A DNA stretch of 64,000 nucleotides from Polaribacter porphyrae (GTDB lineage: Bacteria > Bacteroidota > Bacteroidia > Flavobacteriales > Flavobacteriaceae). A program made the position numbers and the translations under genes. The stretch covers positions 2,374,429-2,438,428 of the forward strand of contig NZ_MSCN01000001.1 in NCBI RefSeq assembly GCF_002954685.1, given 5' to 3'. The first letter of the stretch is position 1. The number at the start of each line of letters is the position of its first letter. The notes under the pieces were generated by a model. The model did not search any database. It had not been told where the DNA came from and saw nothing but the letters and a program-made list of their open reading frames with translations. Of the stretch, positions 1 to 9,299 are shown one piece after another.

Positions 1-351
1 AAACATCCTGCGTTAGCAGATTTTCCAACAGAATTTCATTCCAACTGGCAATGGTGGGATGCAATGACAAATTCTAACGCAATTATTTTAGATGATTTTA
101 ATAAAAATCTAAAACCAATTGTACGTGTAATTGATGATTGGTTTAAAAATAGAAGTACTGCTTTAATTTTTGAAGCCAAAGTTGGTAAAGGAAAAATACT
201 CGTTTCAGGAATCGATTTACACACCAATTTAGAAAAAAGACTAGAGGCAAAACAGTTATTGTATAGCTTAAAAAAATATATGAATAGCAACAAATTTGTG
301 CCAAAAATACCATTAAAAATTAGCGAAATACAATCGCTTTTAAAATCATAA
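1..351 (+). CDS. C-terminal end of a GH2-like glycan-degrading enzyme (partial, 5' end outside window)
   Basis: The frame is open from the first base, so this is the last 116 codons of a gene that starts upstream. The encoded tail aligns closely with the last ~115 residues of the GH2-like lipoprotein at 11100-13898: both share HSxWQWWD, an IVRVID segment, FEAKVGxGK and AKQLxYSL. This identifies it as the C-terminal domain of a paralogous GH2-family glycosidase of the same locus. No catalytic residues fall inside the visible part, so activity cannot be judged. It lies 31 bp upstream of the DUF5107 gene on the same strand and is probably in one operon with it. An internal ATG at 64 is not the real start. 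Confidence 0.8.
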   Translation, partial: KHPALADFPTEFHSNWQWWDAMTNSNAIILDDFNKNLKPIVRVIDDWFKNRSTALIFEAKVGKGKILVSGIDLHTNLEKRLEAKQLLYSLKKYMNSNKFVPKIPLKISEIQSLLKS

Positions 352-382
352 AAAGAAAACAAACTAACTAAAAACACAACGT

Positions 383-3300
383 ATGAAAACAGTTAAAGCT
401 TGGAGAGAAAAAGTAATTATCCCCACTTACGAAGTTGGAACACCAGAAAAATATCCTGTTTTTTTAGAAAAAAGAGTGTATCAAGCAAGTAGTGGAGCAG
501 TATATCCACATCCTGTAATTGAAAAAATTAGCGACACCAAAGTAGATAAGGAATGGGACGCAATTTATATAGAAAATGAGTATATAAAAGTAATGGTTTT
601 ACCAGAATTAGGTGGTAGAATCCAAATGGCGTATGATAAAGTGAGAGAACGTCATTTTGTGTATTATAATCACGTAATTAAACCAGCTTTGGTAGGTTTA
701 ACAGGTCCTTGGATTTCTGGAGGTATCGAATTTAACTGGCCACAACACCACAGACCAAGTACATACGACCCAACAGATTCTACCATAGAAGAAAATGCTG
801 ATGGAAGTAAAACCATTTGGGTAAGTGAGTTAGAACGTATGTTTAGAACCAAAGGAATGGCAGGTTTTACCTTACATCCAGACAAAGCATATATAGAAAT
901 TAAAGCCCATTTATATAATAGAACTCCTCATCCACAAACTTTTTTGTGGTGGGCAAACCCTGCTGTGGCAGTAAATGATCATTATCAATCAGTTTTTCCA
1001 CCAGATGTAAATGCTGTTTTTGATCACGGAAAACGTGATGTTTCTGAATTCCCAATTGCAAAAGGCGAATATTATAAAATAGATTATTCTCCAGGGACAG
1101 ACATTTCTAATTATAAAAATATTCCTGTACCAACAAGTTATATGGCAATTACCTCTAAATATGATTTTGTGGGTGGGTATGAAAATGATTCTAAAGGAGG
1201 TTTATTGCATGTTGCAGATCATAATGTCTCACCAGGAAAAAAACAATGGACTTGGGGAAATGGAGATTTTGGAAAAGCGTGGGATAGAAATTTAACAGAC
1301 GCAGATGTCCCATATATTGAGCTAATGTGTGGTGTGTATACTGATAATCAACCCGATTTTTCTTGGATGCATCCTTATGAAGAAAAAAGTTTTAAGCAAT
1401 ATTTTATGCCTTATTATAATGTTGGGGTTGTAAAAAATGCAACTAAAGAAGCTTTGGTAAATTTAGAGATGAAAGAGAACAAAGCGTTGGTAAAAGTGTA
1501 TGTAACTTCTACTTATGATAAATGTAAAATCACACTAAAAGGAAAAAATAACATTTTATTCGAAGAGGTTTTAAACTTGTCTCCAAAAAATGGTTTTGAG
1601 CAATTAATAGACATCAACGGATTGCAATTTGACGATTTGCACATTTCAGTTTCAGATAAAAATGGAAACGTTTTGGTTTCTTGGGAAACTGATAAAGACA
1701 TTGAAATGGAAATTCCTGAACCAGCAAAAGCAGCAAAAGCACCTAGCGAAATTGAAACTGTAGAAGGTTTGTTTTTACAAGGAATGCATTTAGAGCAATA
1801 CAGACACGCTACATTTAATGCAACAGATTATTATGAAGAAGCCTTAAAAAGAAGCCCAAAGGATGTACGATGTAACAATGCAATGGGTTTGTTATTAATG
1901 AGAAAAGGACAACTAGAAAAGGCGGTTTCTTATTTTGATACTGCAATTAATACATTAACAAGTCATAACCCAAATCCTTATGATGGAGAAGCGTATTTTA
2001 ATAGAGGAATTGCACTAAACTTTTTAGGTAGAAAAGACGATGCGTATGCAAGCTTCTTTAAAGGATGTTGGAATGCACAATGGCAAGATGCTGGGTATTT
2101 TAATTTAGCACAAATAGATACGTTTAGAGGCGATTTAGACAAAGCATTAGATTTAATTGATAGAGCATTAATTAAAAACTGGCACAATCATAAAGCAAGA
2201 CATTTAAAAGTAATTATTTTAAGAAAATTAGGTAGAATTGAGGAAGCAAATCAATTAATAAATAATTCTTTAGCCATTGATAAGTTCAATTTTGGAGTGC
2301 TATACGAACGTTATTTAATTTCTGGAAAAGTAGAAGATTTGCAACATTTTAAAGAAATTATTAGAGGTTATGCACATAATTATAATGAGTTCTCTTTAGA
2401 TTATGCAATGGCAGGTCAGTTTACTGAAGCAATTTCTTTATTAAAAGTTTTTACTTATAAAAATGAGGAAGTATATCCAATGACCTATTATTTTATGGGC
2501 TGGTATTATGACCAAAAAGGAGAGGCTAAAAACGCATTAGAATGCTATAAAAAAGCAGCTCAAATGTCAGATACGTACTGTTTCCCAAATAAAATTGAAG
2601 AAGTTTTAGCATTGCAAGCTGCTGTTAAAGCTAATTCAAAAGATGATAAAGCATTTTATTATTTAGGTAATTTTTGGTATGCAAATAGACAGTATAATGA
2701 AGCACAATCTTGCTGGGAGACAGCTGTAAAATTAAACAATGGTTTTGCAATTACACACAGAAATTTAGCATTGTTATACTTTAACAAAACCAATCAAAGA
2801 GAGTTAGCGCAACAACATTTAGAAAAAGCATTTGAGTTAGATAATAAAGACGCTCGTTTATTAATGGAATTAGATCAATTTTATAAAAAAGTAAATGTTT
2901 CAGTTGATGAACGCTTGGCATTCCTTCAAAAAAATATTGATTTAACCATTTCTAGAGATGATTTATATTTAGAATTGGTAACACTTCATAATTTAAAAGG
3001 AGAGTTTGAAACTGCAAAATCTTTAATTGAAAAACGTCAATTTCATCCTTGGGAAGGTGGAGAAGGAAAAGTACCTTTTCAATATTTAACTACGCAAGTA
3101 GAATTGGCGAAGAAAAACATCAATCTAAATAATTTTGAGGAAGCTATTAGTTTGTTGATTGAAGCAAAAGAATACCCACATAATTTAGGAGAAGGAAAAT
3201 TACATGGAACTGTAGAAAATGACATCGATTATTGGTTAGGTTGTGCTTATGAAGGTTTGCAGAATCAAGAAAAAGCAACTGAATTTTTTACAAAAGCATC

Positions 3301-3685
3301 TATAGGTTTGAGTGACCCAAGTCCTGCAATTTTTTATAACGATCAGCAACCAGATAAAATCTTTTATCAAGGTTTGGCATTGCAAAAATTAGGCAATCAG
3401 CAAGAAGCAAATATCCGTTTTAACAAATTATTAGATTATGGTAATACACATTATAATGATGATGTAAAGCTAGATTATTTTGCAATTTCTTTACCAGATT
3501 TATTAATTTGGGAAGAAGATTTGAATATAATAAATCAAATTCATTGCGATTATTTAATTGGTTTAGGGCAATTAGGTTTAGGAAATCAAGAAGAAGCTAT
3601 AGAGGCTTTTAACAAAGTAAAACAAACTAATTTAACACATATTCCAGCACATATTCATAACAAAATGGTTTCTGTTTTACAATAA
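383..3685 (+). CDS. DUF5107 domain protein with C-terminal TPR array
   Basis: The 1100-residue protein has no signal peptide and is predicted to be cytoplasmic. Residues ~30-360 form a beta-rich DUF5107 domain. Its LPELGGRI motif and the GGIEFNWPQHH segment resemble galactose-mutarotase-fold proteins, so it may bind or act on a sugar. From about residue 455 to the end there are many TPR-type helical repeats (for example YFNRGIALNFLGRKDDAYAS), suited to protein-protein contacts. Proteins of this architecture are common in Bacteroidota glycan utilisation loci. Here it sits between a GH2-like gene and a sulfatase, 7 bp before the latter, which suggests co-transcription. The enzymatic role is not established from sequence alone. 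Confidence 0.8.
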   Translation: MKTVKAWREKVIIPTYEVGTPEKYPVFLEKRVYQASSGAVYPHPVIEKISDTKVDKEWDAIYIENEYIKVMVLPELGGRIQMAYDKVRERHFVYYNHVIKPALVGLTGPWISGGIEFNWPQHHRPSTYDPTDSTIEENADGSKTIWVSELERMFRTKGMAGFTLHPDKAYIEIKAHLYNRTPHPQTFLWWANPAVAVNDHYQSVFPPDVNAVFDHGKRDVSEFPIAKGEYYKIDYSPGTDISNYKNIPVPTSYMAITSKYDFVGGYENDSKGGLLHVADHNVSPGKKQWTWGNGDFGKAWDRNLTDADVPYIELMCGVYTDNQPDFSWMHPYEEKSFKQYFMPYYNVGVVKNATKEALVNLEMKENKALVKVYVTSTYDKCKITLKGKNNILFEEVLNLSPKNGFEQLIDINGLQFDDLHISVSDKNGNVLVSWETDKDIEMEIPEPAKAAKAPSEIETVEGLFLQGMHLEQYRHATFNATDYYEEALKRSPKDVRCNNAMGLLLMRKGQLEKAVSYFDTAINTLTSHNPNPYDGEAYFNRGIALNFLGRKDDAYASFFKGCWNAQWQDAGYFNLAQIDTFRGDLDKALDLIDRALIKNWHNHKARHLKVIILRKLGRIEEANQLINNSLAIDKFNFGVLYERYLISGKVEDLQHFKEIIRGYAHNYNEFSLDYAMAGQFTEAISLLKVFTYKNEEVYPMTYYFMGWYYDQKGEAKNALECYKKAAQMSDTYCFPNKIEEVLALQAAVKANSKDDKAFYYLGNFWYANRQYNEAQSCWETAVKLNNGFAITHRNLALLYFNKTNQRELAQQHLEKAFELDNKDARLLMELDQFYKKVNVSVDERLAFLQKNIDLTISRDDLYLELVTLHNLKGEFETAKSLIEKRQFHPWEGGEGKVPFQYLTTQVELAKKNINLNNFEEAISLLIEAKEYPHNLGEGKLHGTVENDIDYWLGCAYEGLQNQEKATEFFTKASIGLSDPSPAIFYNDQQPDKIFYQGLALQKLGNQQEANIRFNKLLDYGNTHYNDDVKLDYFAISLPDLLIWEEDLNIINQIHCDYLIGLGQLGLGNQEEAIEAFNKVKQTNLTHIPAHIHNKMVSVLQ

Positions 3686-3692
3686 AAATAAT

Positions 3693-5195
3693 TTGAAAAT
3701 AACATTAATACATATCATTTTTTTAGGTTTCCTGCTAATGCCATTAGTAGCTTCTTGCCAAGATAAAAAGCCAAATATTGTTATCATTTATGTGGATGAT
3801 TTAGGCTATGGAGATATTGGAGTTAATGGAGCAATTGGTGTAAAAACGCCAAATGTAGATGAATTGGCAAAAAACGGATTAAATTTCACAGATGCACATA
3901 GTGCTGCAGCAACGTGTACTCCATCTCGTTATTCTTTGTTAACAGGTAGTTATGCATTTAGAAATAAGGCACAAATTCTTGAAGGTGATGCACCTTTAAT
4001 TATCAACCCTAAAATGGCAACATTACCAAAAATGTTACAAAAAGCAGGTTACAAAACGGGTGTTGTTGGTAAATGGCATTTGGGTTTAGGTAAAGGTAAA
4101 ATCGATTGGAACAAAAGAATTGGTCCAGGACCAGAGGAAGTTGGTTTTGATTATAGCTTTTTAATTCCAGCAACAGGAGATCGAGTTCCTTGTGTTTTTA
4201 TGGAAAACCAGAAGGTGGTTAATCTTGATAAAAATGACCCAATAACAGTGAGTTATGGAGCAAGAATTGAAGGATATCCTTGGGGTTTCCAGCATCCAGA
4301 ATTGTTAAAACAACATACAGATCCTTATCATCAAGGAGCTATCATCAATGGTATTAGTAGAATTGGTTATATGAAAGGTGGTAAAAATGCACTTTGGGTT
4401 GATGAGAAAATTCCTTTTGTTTTATCAAAAAAAGCCACAGATTTTATCAACAAAGAAAAAGACAATCCATTCTTTCTATATTTTTCCTTACACGACATTC
4501 ATCAACCAAGAACTGCCAATATCAAGTTTGTAGAAAGTAGTTCTATGGGACCAAGAGGAGATGTAATTGCACAGATGGATTGGTGTGTGGGTCAAATAAC
4601 AAAAACTTTAAAATCTCAAAATTTATTAGAAAACACGTTACTCATTTTTACTAGTGATAATGGACCTATTTTAGACGATGGCTATGTTGATTACGCAAGA
4701 GAATTAGTGGGTAACCATAAACCTGGAGGTAAATACAGAGGTTCTAAATATTCGGTTTACGAAGCAGGTACAAGAATGCCAACAATTGTGCATTGGCCTA
4801 AAAAAGTAAAAGCAGGCAAAAGCGATGCTCTAATTTCTCAAGTAGATTTATATGCGTCTTTAGCCAAATTATTACATCAAACAGTAAATAAAAACGAAGC
4901 CGTAGATAGTAAGAATGTATTGAATGCTTGGTTAGGAAAATCTAAAAAAGGACGTAAATTTTTGCTGGAAGAAGCCTACACTTATGGTTTACGAATGGGA
5001 AAATGGAAATACATACAACCAAAAAACAAACCTGTTCCAAATTGGATTGTACAAAAATTTGTAAATCCTGGTTTTAGCAAACAAGTGCAACTTTTTGATT
5101 TGGAAAAAGATCCTTCAGAAAAAATAAATATCTCAAAAGATTTTCCAAAAATTGTAAAAAAAATGGAAAAAGAACTAGCTCGAATTTTAAAATAA
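3693..5195 (+). CDS. Type I sulfatase (CxPSR), lipoprotein
   Basis: This is a 500-residue S1-family sulfatase that would remove sulfate esters from a glycan. The formylglycine signature is C75-T-P-S-R79 followed by YSLLTG. An upstream metal-binding DD (YVDDLGYGDIG) and a downstream SDNGP motif are present. The N-terminus is hydrophobic and ends in VAS-C22, a lipobox, so it is probably a periplasmic or surface lipoprotein. The start is TTG; no ATG fits the signal peptide better. It lies 7 bp after the DUF5107 gene and abuts the next sulfatase. The anaerobic or FGE maturation enzyme it needs is not in the window. Substrate position cannot be deduced. Confidence 0.9.
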   Translation: MKITLIHIIFLGFLLMPLVASCQDKKPNIVIIYVDDLGYGDIGVNGAIGVKTPNVDELAKNGLNFTDAHSAAATCTPSRYSLLTGSYAFRNKAQILEGDAPLIINPKMATLPKMLQKAGYKTGVVGKWHLGLGKGKIDWNKRIGPGPEEVGFDYSFLIPATGDRVPCVFMENQKVVNLDKNDPITVSYGARIEGYPWGFQHPELLKQHTDPYHQGAIINGISRIGYMKGGKNALWVDEKIPFVLSKKATDFINKEKDNPFFLYFSLHDIHQPRTANIKFVESSSMGPRGDVIAQMDWCVGQITKTLKSQNLLENTLLIFTSDNGPILDDGYVDYARELVGNHKPGGKYRGSKYSVYEAGTRMPTIVHWPKKVKAGKSDALISQVDLYASLAKLLHQTVNKNEAVDSKNVLNAWLGKSKKGRKFLLEEAYTYGLRMGKWKYIQPKNKPVPNWIVQKFVNPGFSKQVQLFDLEKDPSEKINISKDFPKIVKKMEKELARILK

Positions 5196-5196
5196 C

Positions 5197-7341
5197 ATGA
5201 AAAATTTTTCCAAAATATACATCTTATTTGTTTTAATTGGTTCTTTATCGGCTCAAGAAAAGCCCAACATTCTTTGGATTACTATAGAAGATACTTCTCC
5301 ACATTTTGTTGGTTGTTATGGAAATAACAATGCAAGTACACCAAACATTGATAAGTTAGCTAATGAAGGAATTCGATTTACAAATGCGTTTGCAACAGGA
5401 ACAGTCTGTTCAGCAAGCAGATCTGCAATAATAACAGGAGTTCCTACTTATAAATTGGGTACTGGAAATCACAGAAGTACTCATAAAATTCCTAGTGAAA
5501 TAAAAGGTTTTCCTGTCTATTTAAGAGAAGTAGGTTACTACACTTCTAACAATGTAAAAACAGATTACAATATTGCCAGTGCAACCAACTTTACAGCAGC
5601 AGCTTGGAACGATTCTTCTAGCACAGCAAGTTGGTCTAAAAGAAGCACAGCAAGTCAACCATTTTTCTCTGTTTTTAATTTTGGTGATTCACATCAATCT
5701 AGAACTATGACATTTAGTTATGATTGGTATGTAACAAATGTTTTCAACAATTTATCACAAAATGAAAGAACAGGAGATAATGAATTCGATATGCCACCTT
5801 TCTACAAGGACAGTCCTGAAATGAGAAAGCAATTTGCAAGGGTTTACAATTCTATAACATTAACTGATAAAAAAATTGGCGATTTACTACAACAATTAGA
5901 AAACGATGGTCTAGCAGATGACACTATTATTTTCTTTTATGCAGATCATGAAGAAGGAATGCCTAGAGGAAAATCAAATGGAATAAATTATGGTTATCGA
6001 GTTCCATTTATTGTAAAATTTCCAGAAAAATATAAACATTTATCTCCTTGGGGAGGTACAGGATCAGTTACTGATGAATTGATTAGTTTTGAAGATTTAG
6101 CGCCAACCATTATCAATCTTGCAAATGGAAATGTCCCTGATTATTTAAAGGGGAGAACGTTAATTGGCGATAATAGATCAGCTAAACGTGACCATCTTTT
6201 ATTATCTGCAGATAGAACAGATAATGGCCCAGATTTGGTAAGAACTGTTACTGATGGACGTTATATATATACCAGAAATTTCATGCCATTTATGCCAGAA
6301 GTTCGTTATATAAATTATTTTGAAATCGGAGATATCTCAAAGCAAATGCGTGCTGATTATAAAAACAATCAGCTAAATAAAGTTCAAAAATCAATCCTTG
6401 AAAAAAGACCATTGGAAATGTTGTATGATATTGAAAATGATCTTTGGGAAACTAATAATTTGGTTGATGATCCTAATTATAGTTCAATTTTAACAACAAT
6501 AAGAGCAAAGTTAGATCAAAGCATATTAGAAGCAAAAGACATACATTTTATGCCAGAACTTGAAATGAAGCAAATTTCAAATGGTAGTACAACACTTTAT
6601 GATTATAGACAATCATCTTCTAGTTATCCCTTTGAAACTATTTATAAAGTGGCATCCTTATCTGGAAAAAAAGGTGATGAAATTGCAAAACAACAATCAG
6701 ATTTCTTAAATAAAACCAATAAAGTAGTAAGATATTGGGCTGCATTGGGTTTATTAAGTCAAGATACAGAAGTTGTGGCTCCATACACATCTGAATTAAC
6801 AAATAAATTAAACGATTCTTACTCACCAACTAAAATTACAGCTGCTGCAGTTTTGTATGATAAATTTTCACATGAAACCTCAAAAAATCTATTAATATCT
6901 TTTATTGATAATTTTAGTTTTTACAGAACATTAATGACGCTTAATTACATTACTTATATTAAAAACAAAACCCCATTTGTTGCTGCTGTGGAAAACCTGC
7001 TGAATAGAAATAATTTAAATGGAATCATTAGAGGTGCTTGTTTAGATTTTTTATCAAGTGTAGAAAATGATGTTTCGTTATCAATATCAGATTATACTCA
7101 AGAAGATTTTAAGTTATATCCACTGCCATTTTCTACATCCACTAATTTTAAATTTCCTAGAAAATTGGTTAACGGAAACTTAATCATTTACAATTCTTTG
7201 GGTGTTGAAGTGAAAAAATATAAAAATATTAATAGTATTGAATTAAAGATCATAAAAGGCAATTTAAATAGTGGGGTTTACTTTTATAATCTAAAGGAAA
7301 ATGATATAAGATTGACTACAGGAAAACTTGTCATTAATTAA
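5197..7341 (+). CDS. Sulfamidase-like type I sulfatase with T9SS sorting domain
   Basis: This 714-residue exported sulfatase has a signal peptide ending near SLSAQ20. The modified cysteine is C71 in CSASR (alanine at the proline position). The first metal motif is IEDTSP instead of DD. Both traits are usual in sulfamidase-like S1 sulfatases. A helical HEAT-like region occupies ~490-625. The last ~75 residues are a T9SS C-terminal sorting domain (KLYPLPF start, SGVYFYN near the end), so it should be exported across the outer membrane. The second metal motif reads DHEEG where the tandem paralogue has DHGEG, which may affect activity. Its start lies one base after the previous stop. Confidence 0.9.
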   Translation: MKNFSKIYILFVLIGSLSAQEKPNILWITIEDTSPHFVGCYGNNNASTPNIDKLANEGIRFTNAFATGTVCSASRSAIITGVPTYKLGTGNHRSTHKIPSEIKGFPVYLREVGYYTSNNVKTDYNIASATNFTAAAWNDSSSTASWSKRSTASQPFFSVFNFGDSHQSRTMTFSYDWYVTNVFNNLSQNERTGDNEFDMPPFYKDSPEMRKQFARVYNSITLTDKKIGDLLQQLENDGLADDTIIFFYADHEEGMPRGKSNGINYGYRVPFIVKFPEKYKHLSPWGGTGSVTDELISFEDLAPTIINLANGNVPDYLKGRTLIGDNRSAKRDHLLLSADRTDNGPDLVRTVTDGRYIYTRNFMPFMPEVRYINYFEIGDISKQMRADYKNNQLNKVQKSILEKRPLEMLYDIENDLWETNNLVDDPNYSSILTTIRAKLDQSILEAKDIHFMPELEMKQISNGSTTLYDYRQSSSSYPFETIYKVASLSGKKGDEIAKQQSDFLNKTNKVVRYWAALGLLSQDTEVVAPYTSELTNKLNDSYSPTKITAAAVLYDKFSHETSKNLLISFIDNFSFYRTLMTLNYITYIKNKTPFVAAVENLLNRNNLNGIIRGACLDFLSSVENDVSLSISDYTQEDFKLYPLPFSTSTNFKFPRKLVNGNLIIYNSLGVEVKKYKNINSIELKIIKGNLNSGVYFYNLKENDIRLTTGKLVIN

Positions 7342-7385
7342 AACTTTCACAGAAAAAAAGATATTAATTTTTAGAAAAAATAATT

Positions 7386-9272
7386 TTGATAAAAAATAAA
7401 ATAATTTTCATTTTACCATTGTTAATGGTAAGCATCTTTTTCGCACAAGAAAAACCAAACATAGTTTGGATAACTATAGAAGATACTTCACCTCAATTTA
7501 TAGGTTGTTATGGTAACAAAAATGCAAGCACACCAAATATTGACAAGTTGGCTAAAGAAGGCATTAAATTTACCAATGCTTTTGCAACAGGCACAGTTTG
7601 TTCTGCAAGTAGATCTGCAATAATAACAGGAGTTCCTACTTATAAAATAGGTACAGGAAATCATAGAAGTAACTTTCCTATTCCAGATTTTATTCATGGT
7701 TTCCCTTATTATTTAAAACAACATGGCTATTACACTTCTAACAATGTAAAAACAGATTATAATGTTGCTGATGAAAAAGTAATGATTGCAGAATCTTGGG
7801 ATGAAAGTTCTAAAAAAGCAACTTGGAGCAATCGAAAAGATAAAAAACAGCCGTTCTTTTCGGTTTTCAATTTTGCAGCTTCACACCAATCTAGAACAAT
7901 GTCTATGCCTTTTGATTGGTATAAAAAATATGTTTGGAATTATTTACCAGAAGAAGATAGAATTGGCGATAAGGATTTTGAAATGCCTGCCTATTTTAAA
8001 GACTCACCAGAAATGCGAAAGCAATTTGCCAGAGTATATAATTCTATAAAACTGACTGACAATAGAATTGGGAAATTATTACAAAAATTAGAAGATGATA
8101 ATTTAAAAGAAAATACCATTATTTTCTTTTATGCAGATCATGGAGAAGGTATTCCAAGAGCAAAAACCAATGGAATTAATCTAGGTTATCGAGTACCATT
8201 TATTGTTCATTTTCCAGAAAAGTTCAAGCATTTATCACCTTGGGGAAAAGTAGGTTCTGTAAGTAGTGAACTCATTAATTTTGAAGATTTAGCACCAACA
8301 TTAATTAGTTTAAGTGGTGGCAAAGTTCCTGATTATTTAAAAGGAAGAGTGTTAGTAGGAAAAAATAGAGACCAAGAAAGAAATCATCTTTTATTGTCTT
8401 CTGATAGAGCAGATAATGGACCAGATTTAACTAGAACAATTACAGATGGCAAGTTTGTGTATTCTAGAAATTTTCAGCCATTTACACCAGAAATGCGCTA
8501 TATCAGATATATAGAACAAGCAGAAATTACCCAGCAAATGCGTAAAGATTTAAAGGTGGGCACTTTAAATGATGTGCAAGAAAACATATTTAAAACAAGA
8601 CCTTTTGAAGTTTTATATGATATAGAAAATGACATTTGGGAAAGCAATAATTTGGCAAATAACCCAAAATATGAAGCTGTTTTACAAAAAATGAGAAAAC
8701 AGTTAGATAATGCTATTTTAAAAGCAAGAGATGTACATTTTGCAACAGAATACAAGATTGCAGAAATTTCAAAAGAGACAACTCCATATCAATTTCGATT
8801 AAATGAAGAAAAATATCCTTTTCAAAAAATCTATAAAGTAGCTTCTTTATCAGGTAAAAAAGGAAAAAAAATAGCCAGAAAACAAGCCAAATATTTAAAA
8901 AGTAATACAGAAGAAATAAGATATTGGGCAATTACTGGTTTTTTGAGCCAAGAAAAAGAGTTTATAGCTTGTTATAAAAAAGAAATTACAAAAGCACTTG
9001 ATGATAAGTTTCCTCCTGTAAAAATTACAGCTGCAGCAGTTTCTTTTGAGCATTTTGGCGATAAGAAATCAGAAAATATTTTGAAAGAATTTAGTAAAAG
9101 TAACAATTTAGATTTGGCTTTATTAAGTATAAATTATTTGTTATACATCAACAATAAACAGCCATTTATAGAAACCATACAAGAAGCAAAAAAACTACCA
9201 AACAGAAATTACAATGTAAAATCTGCTTGCACTGATTTTTTAATGATTGTTGAGTTAGGTAAAAATCAATAA
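7386..9272 (+). CDS. Sulfamidase-like type I sulfatase, tandem paralogue without sorting domain
   Basis: The 628-residue sulfatase has a signal peptide cleaved near FFAQ21, CSASR at C72, IEDTSP, and an intact DHGEGIPR metal motif. It is strongly similar along its whole length to the preceding gene, including the C-terminal helical part, so the pair arose by tandem duplication. Unlike its neighbour it stops after the helical region (SACTDFLMIVELGKNQ) and lacks the T9SS sorting domain. It is therefore predicted to stay in the periplasm while its paralogue is exported. The start is TTG at 7386. It is part of the sulfatase and glycosidase operon. Confidence 0.9.
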   Translation: MIKNKIIFILPLLMVSIFFAQEKPNIVWITIEDTSPQFIGCYGNKNASTPNIDKLAKEGIKFTNAFATGTVCSASRSAIITGVPTYKIGTGNHRSNFPIPDFIHGFPYYLKQHGYYTSNNVKTDYNVADEKVMIAESWDESSKKATWSNRKDKKQPFFSVFNFAASHQSRTMSMPFDWYKKYVWNYLPEEDRIGDKDFEMPAYFKDSPEMRKQFARVYNSIKLTDNRIGKLLQKLEDDNLKENTIIFFYADHGEGIPRAKTNGINLGYRVPFIVHFPEKFKHLSPWGKVGSVSSELINFEDLAPTLISLSGGKVPDYLKGRVLVGKNRDQERNHLLLSSDRADNGPDLTRTITDGKFVYSRNFQPFTPEMRYIRYIEQAEITQQMRKDLKVGTLNDVQENIFKTRPFEVLYDIENDIWESNNLANNPKYEAVLQKMRKQLDNAILKARDVHFATEYKIAEISKETTPYQFRLNEEKYPFQKIYKVASLSGKKGKKIARKQAKYLKSNTEEIRYWAITGFLSQEKEFIACYKKEITKALDDKFPPVKITAAAVSFEHFGDKKSENILKEFSKSNNLDLALLSINYLLYINNKQPFIETIQEAKKLPNRNYNVKSACTDFLMIVELGKNQ

Positions 9273-9299
9273 GATAATTTTTAGAAAATTATTATAAAA

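Noticed and set aside
36-377. Minus-strand open frame of 113 codons at the left edge
   Set aside because: It lies antisense to the GH2-like tail, which has clear homology to 11100-13898; the antisense frame shows no domain.
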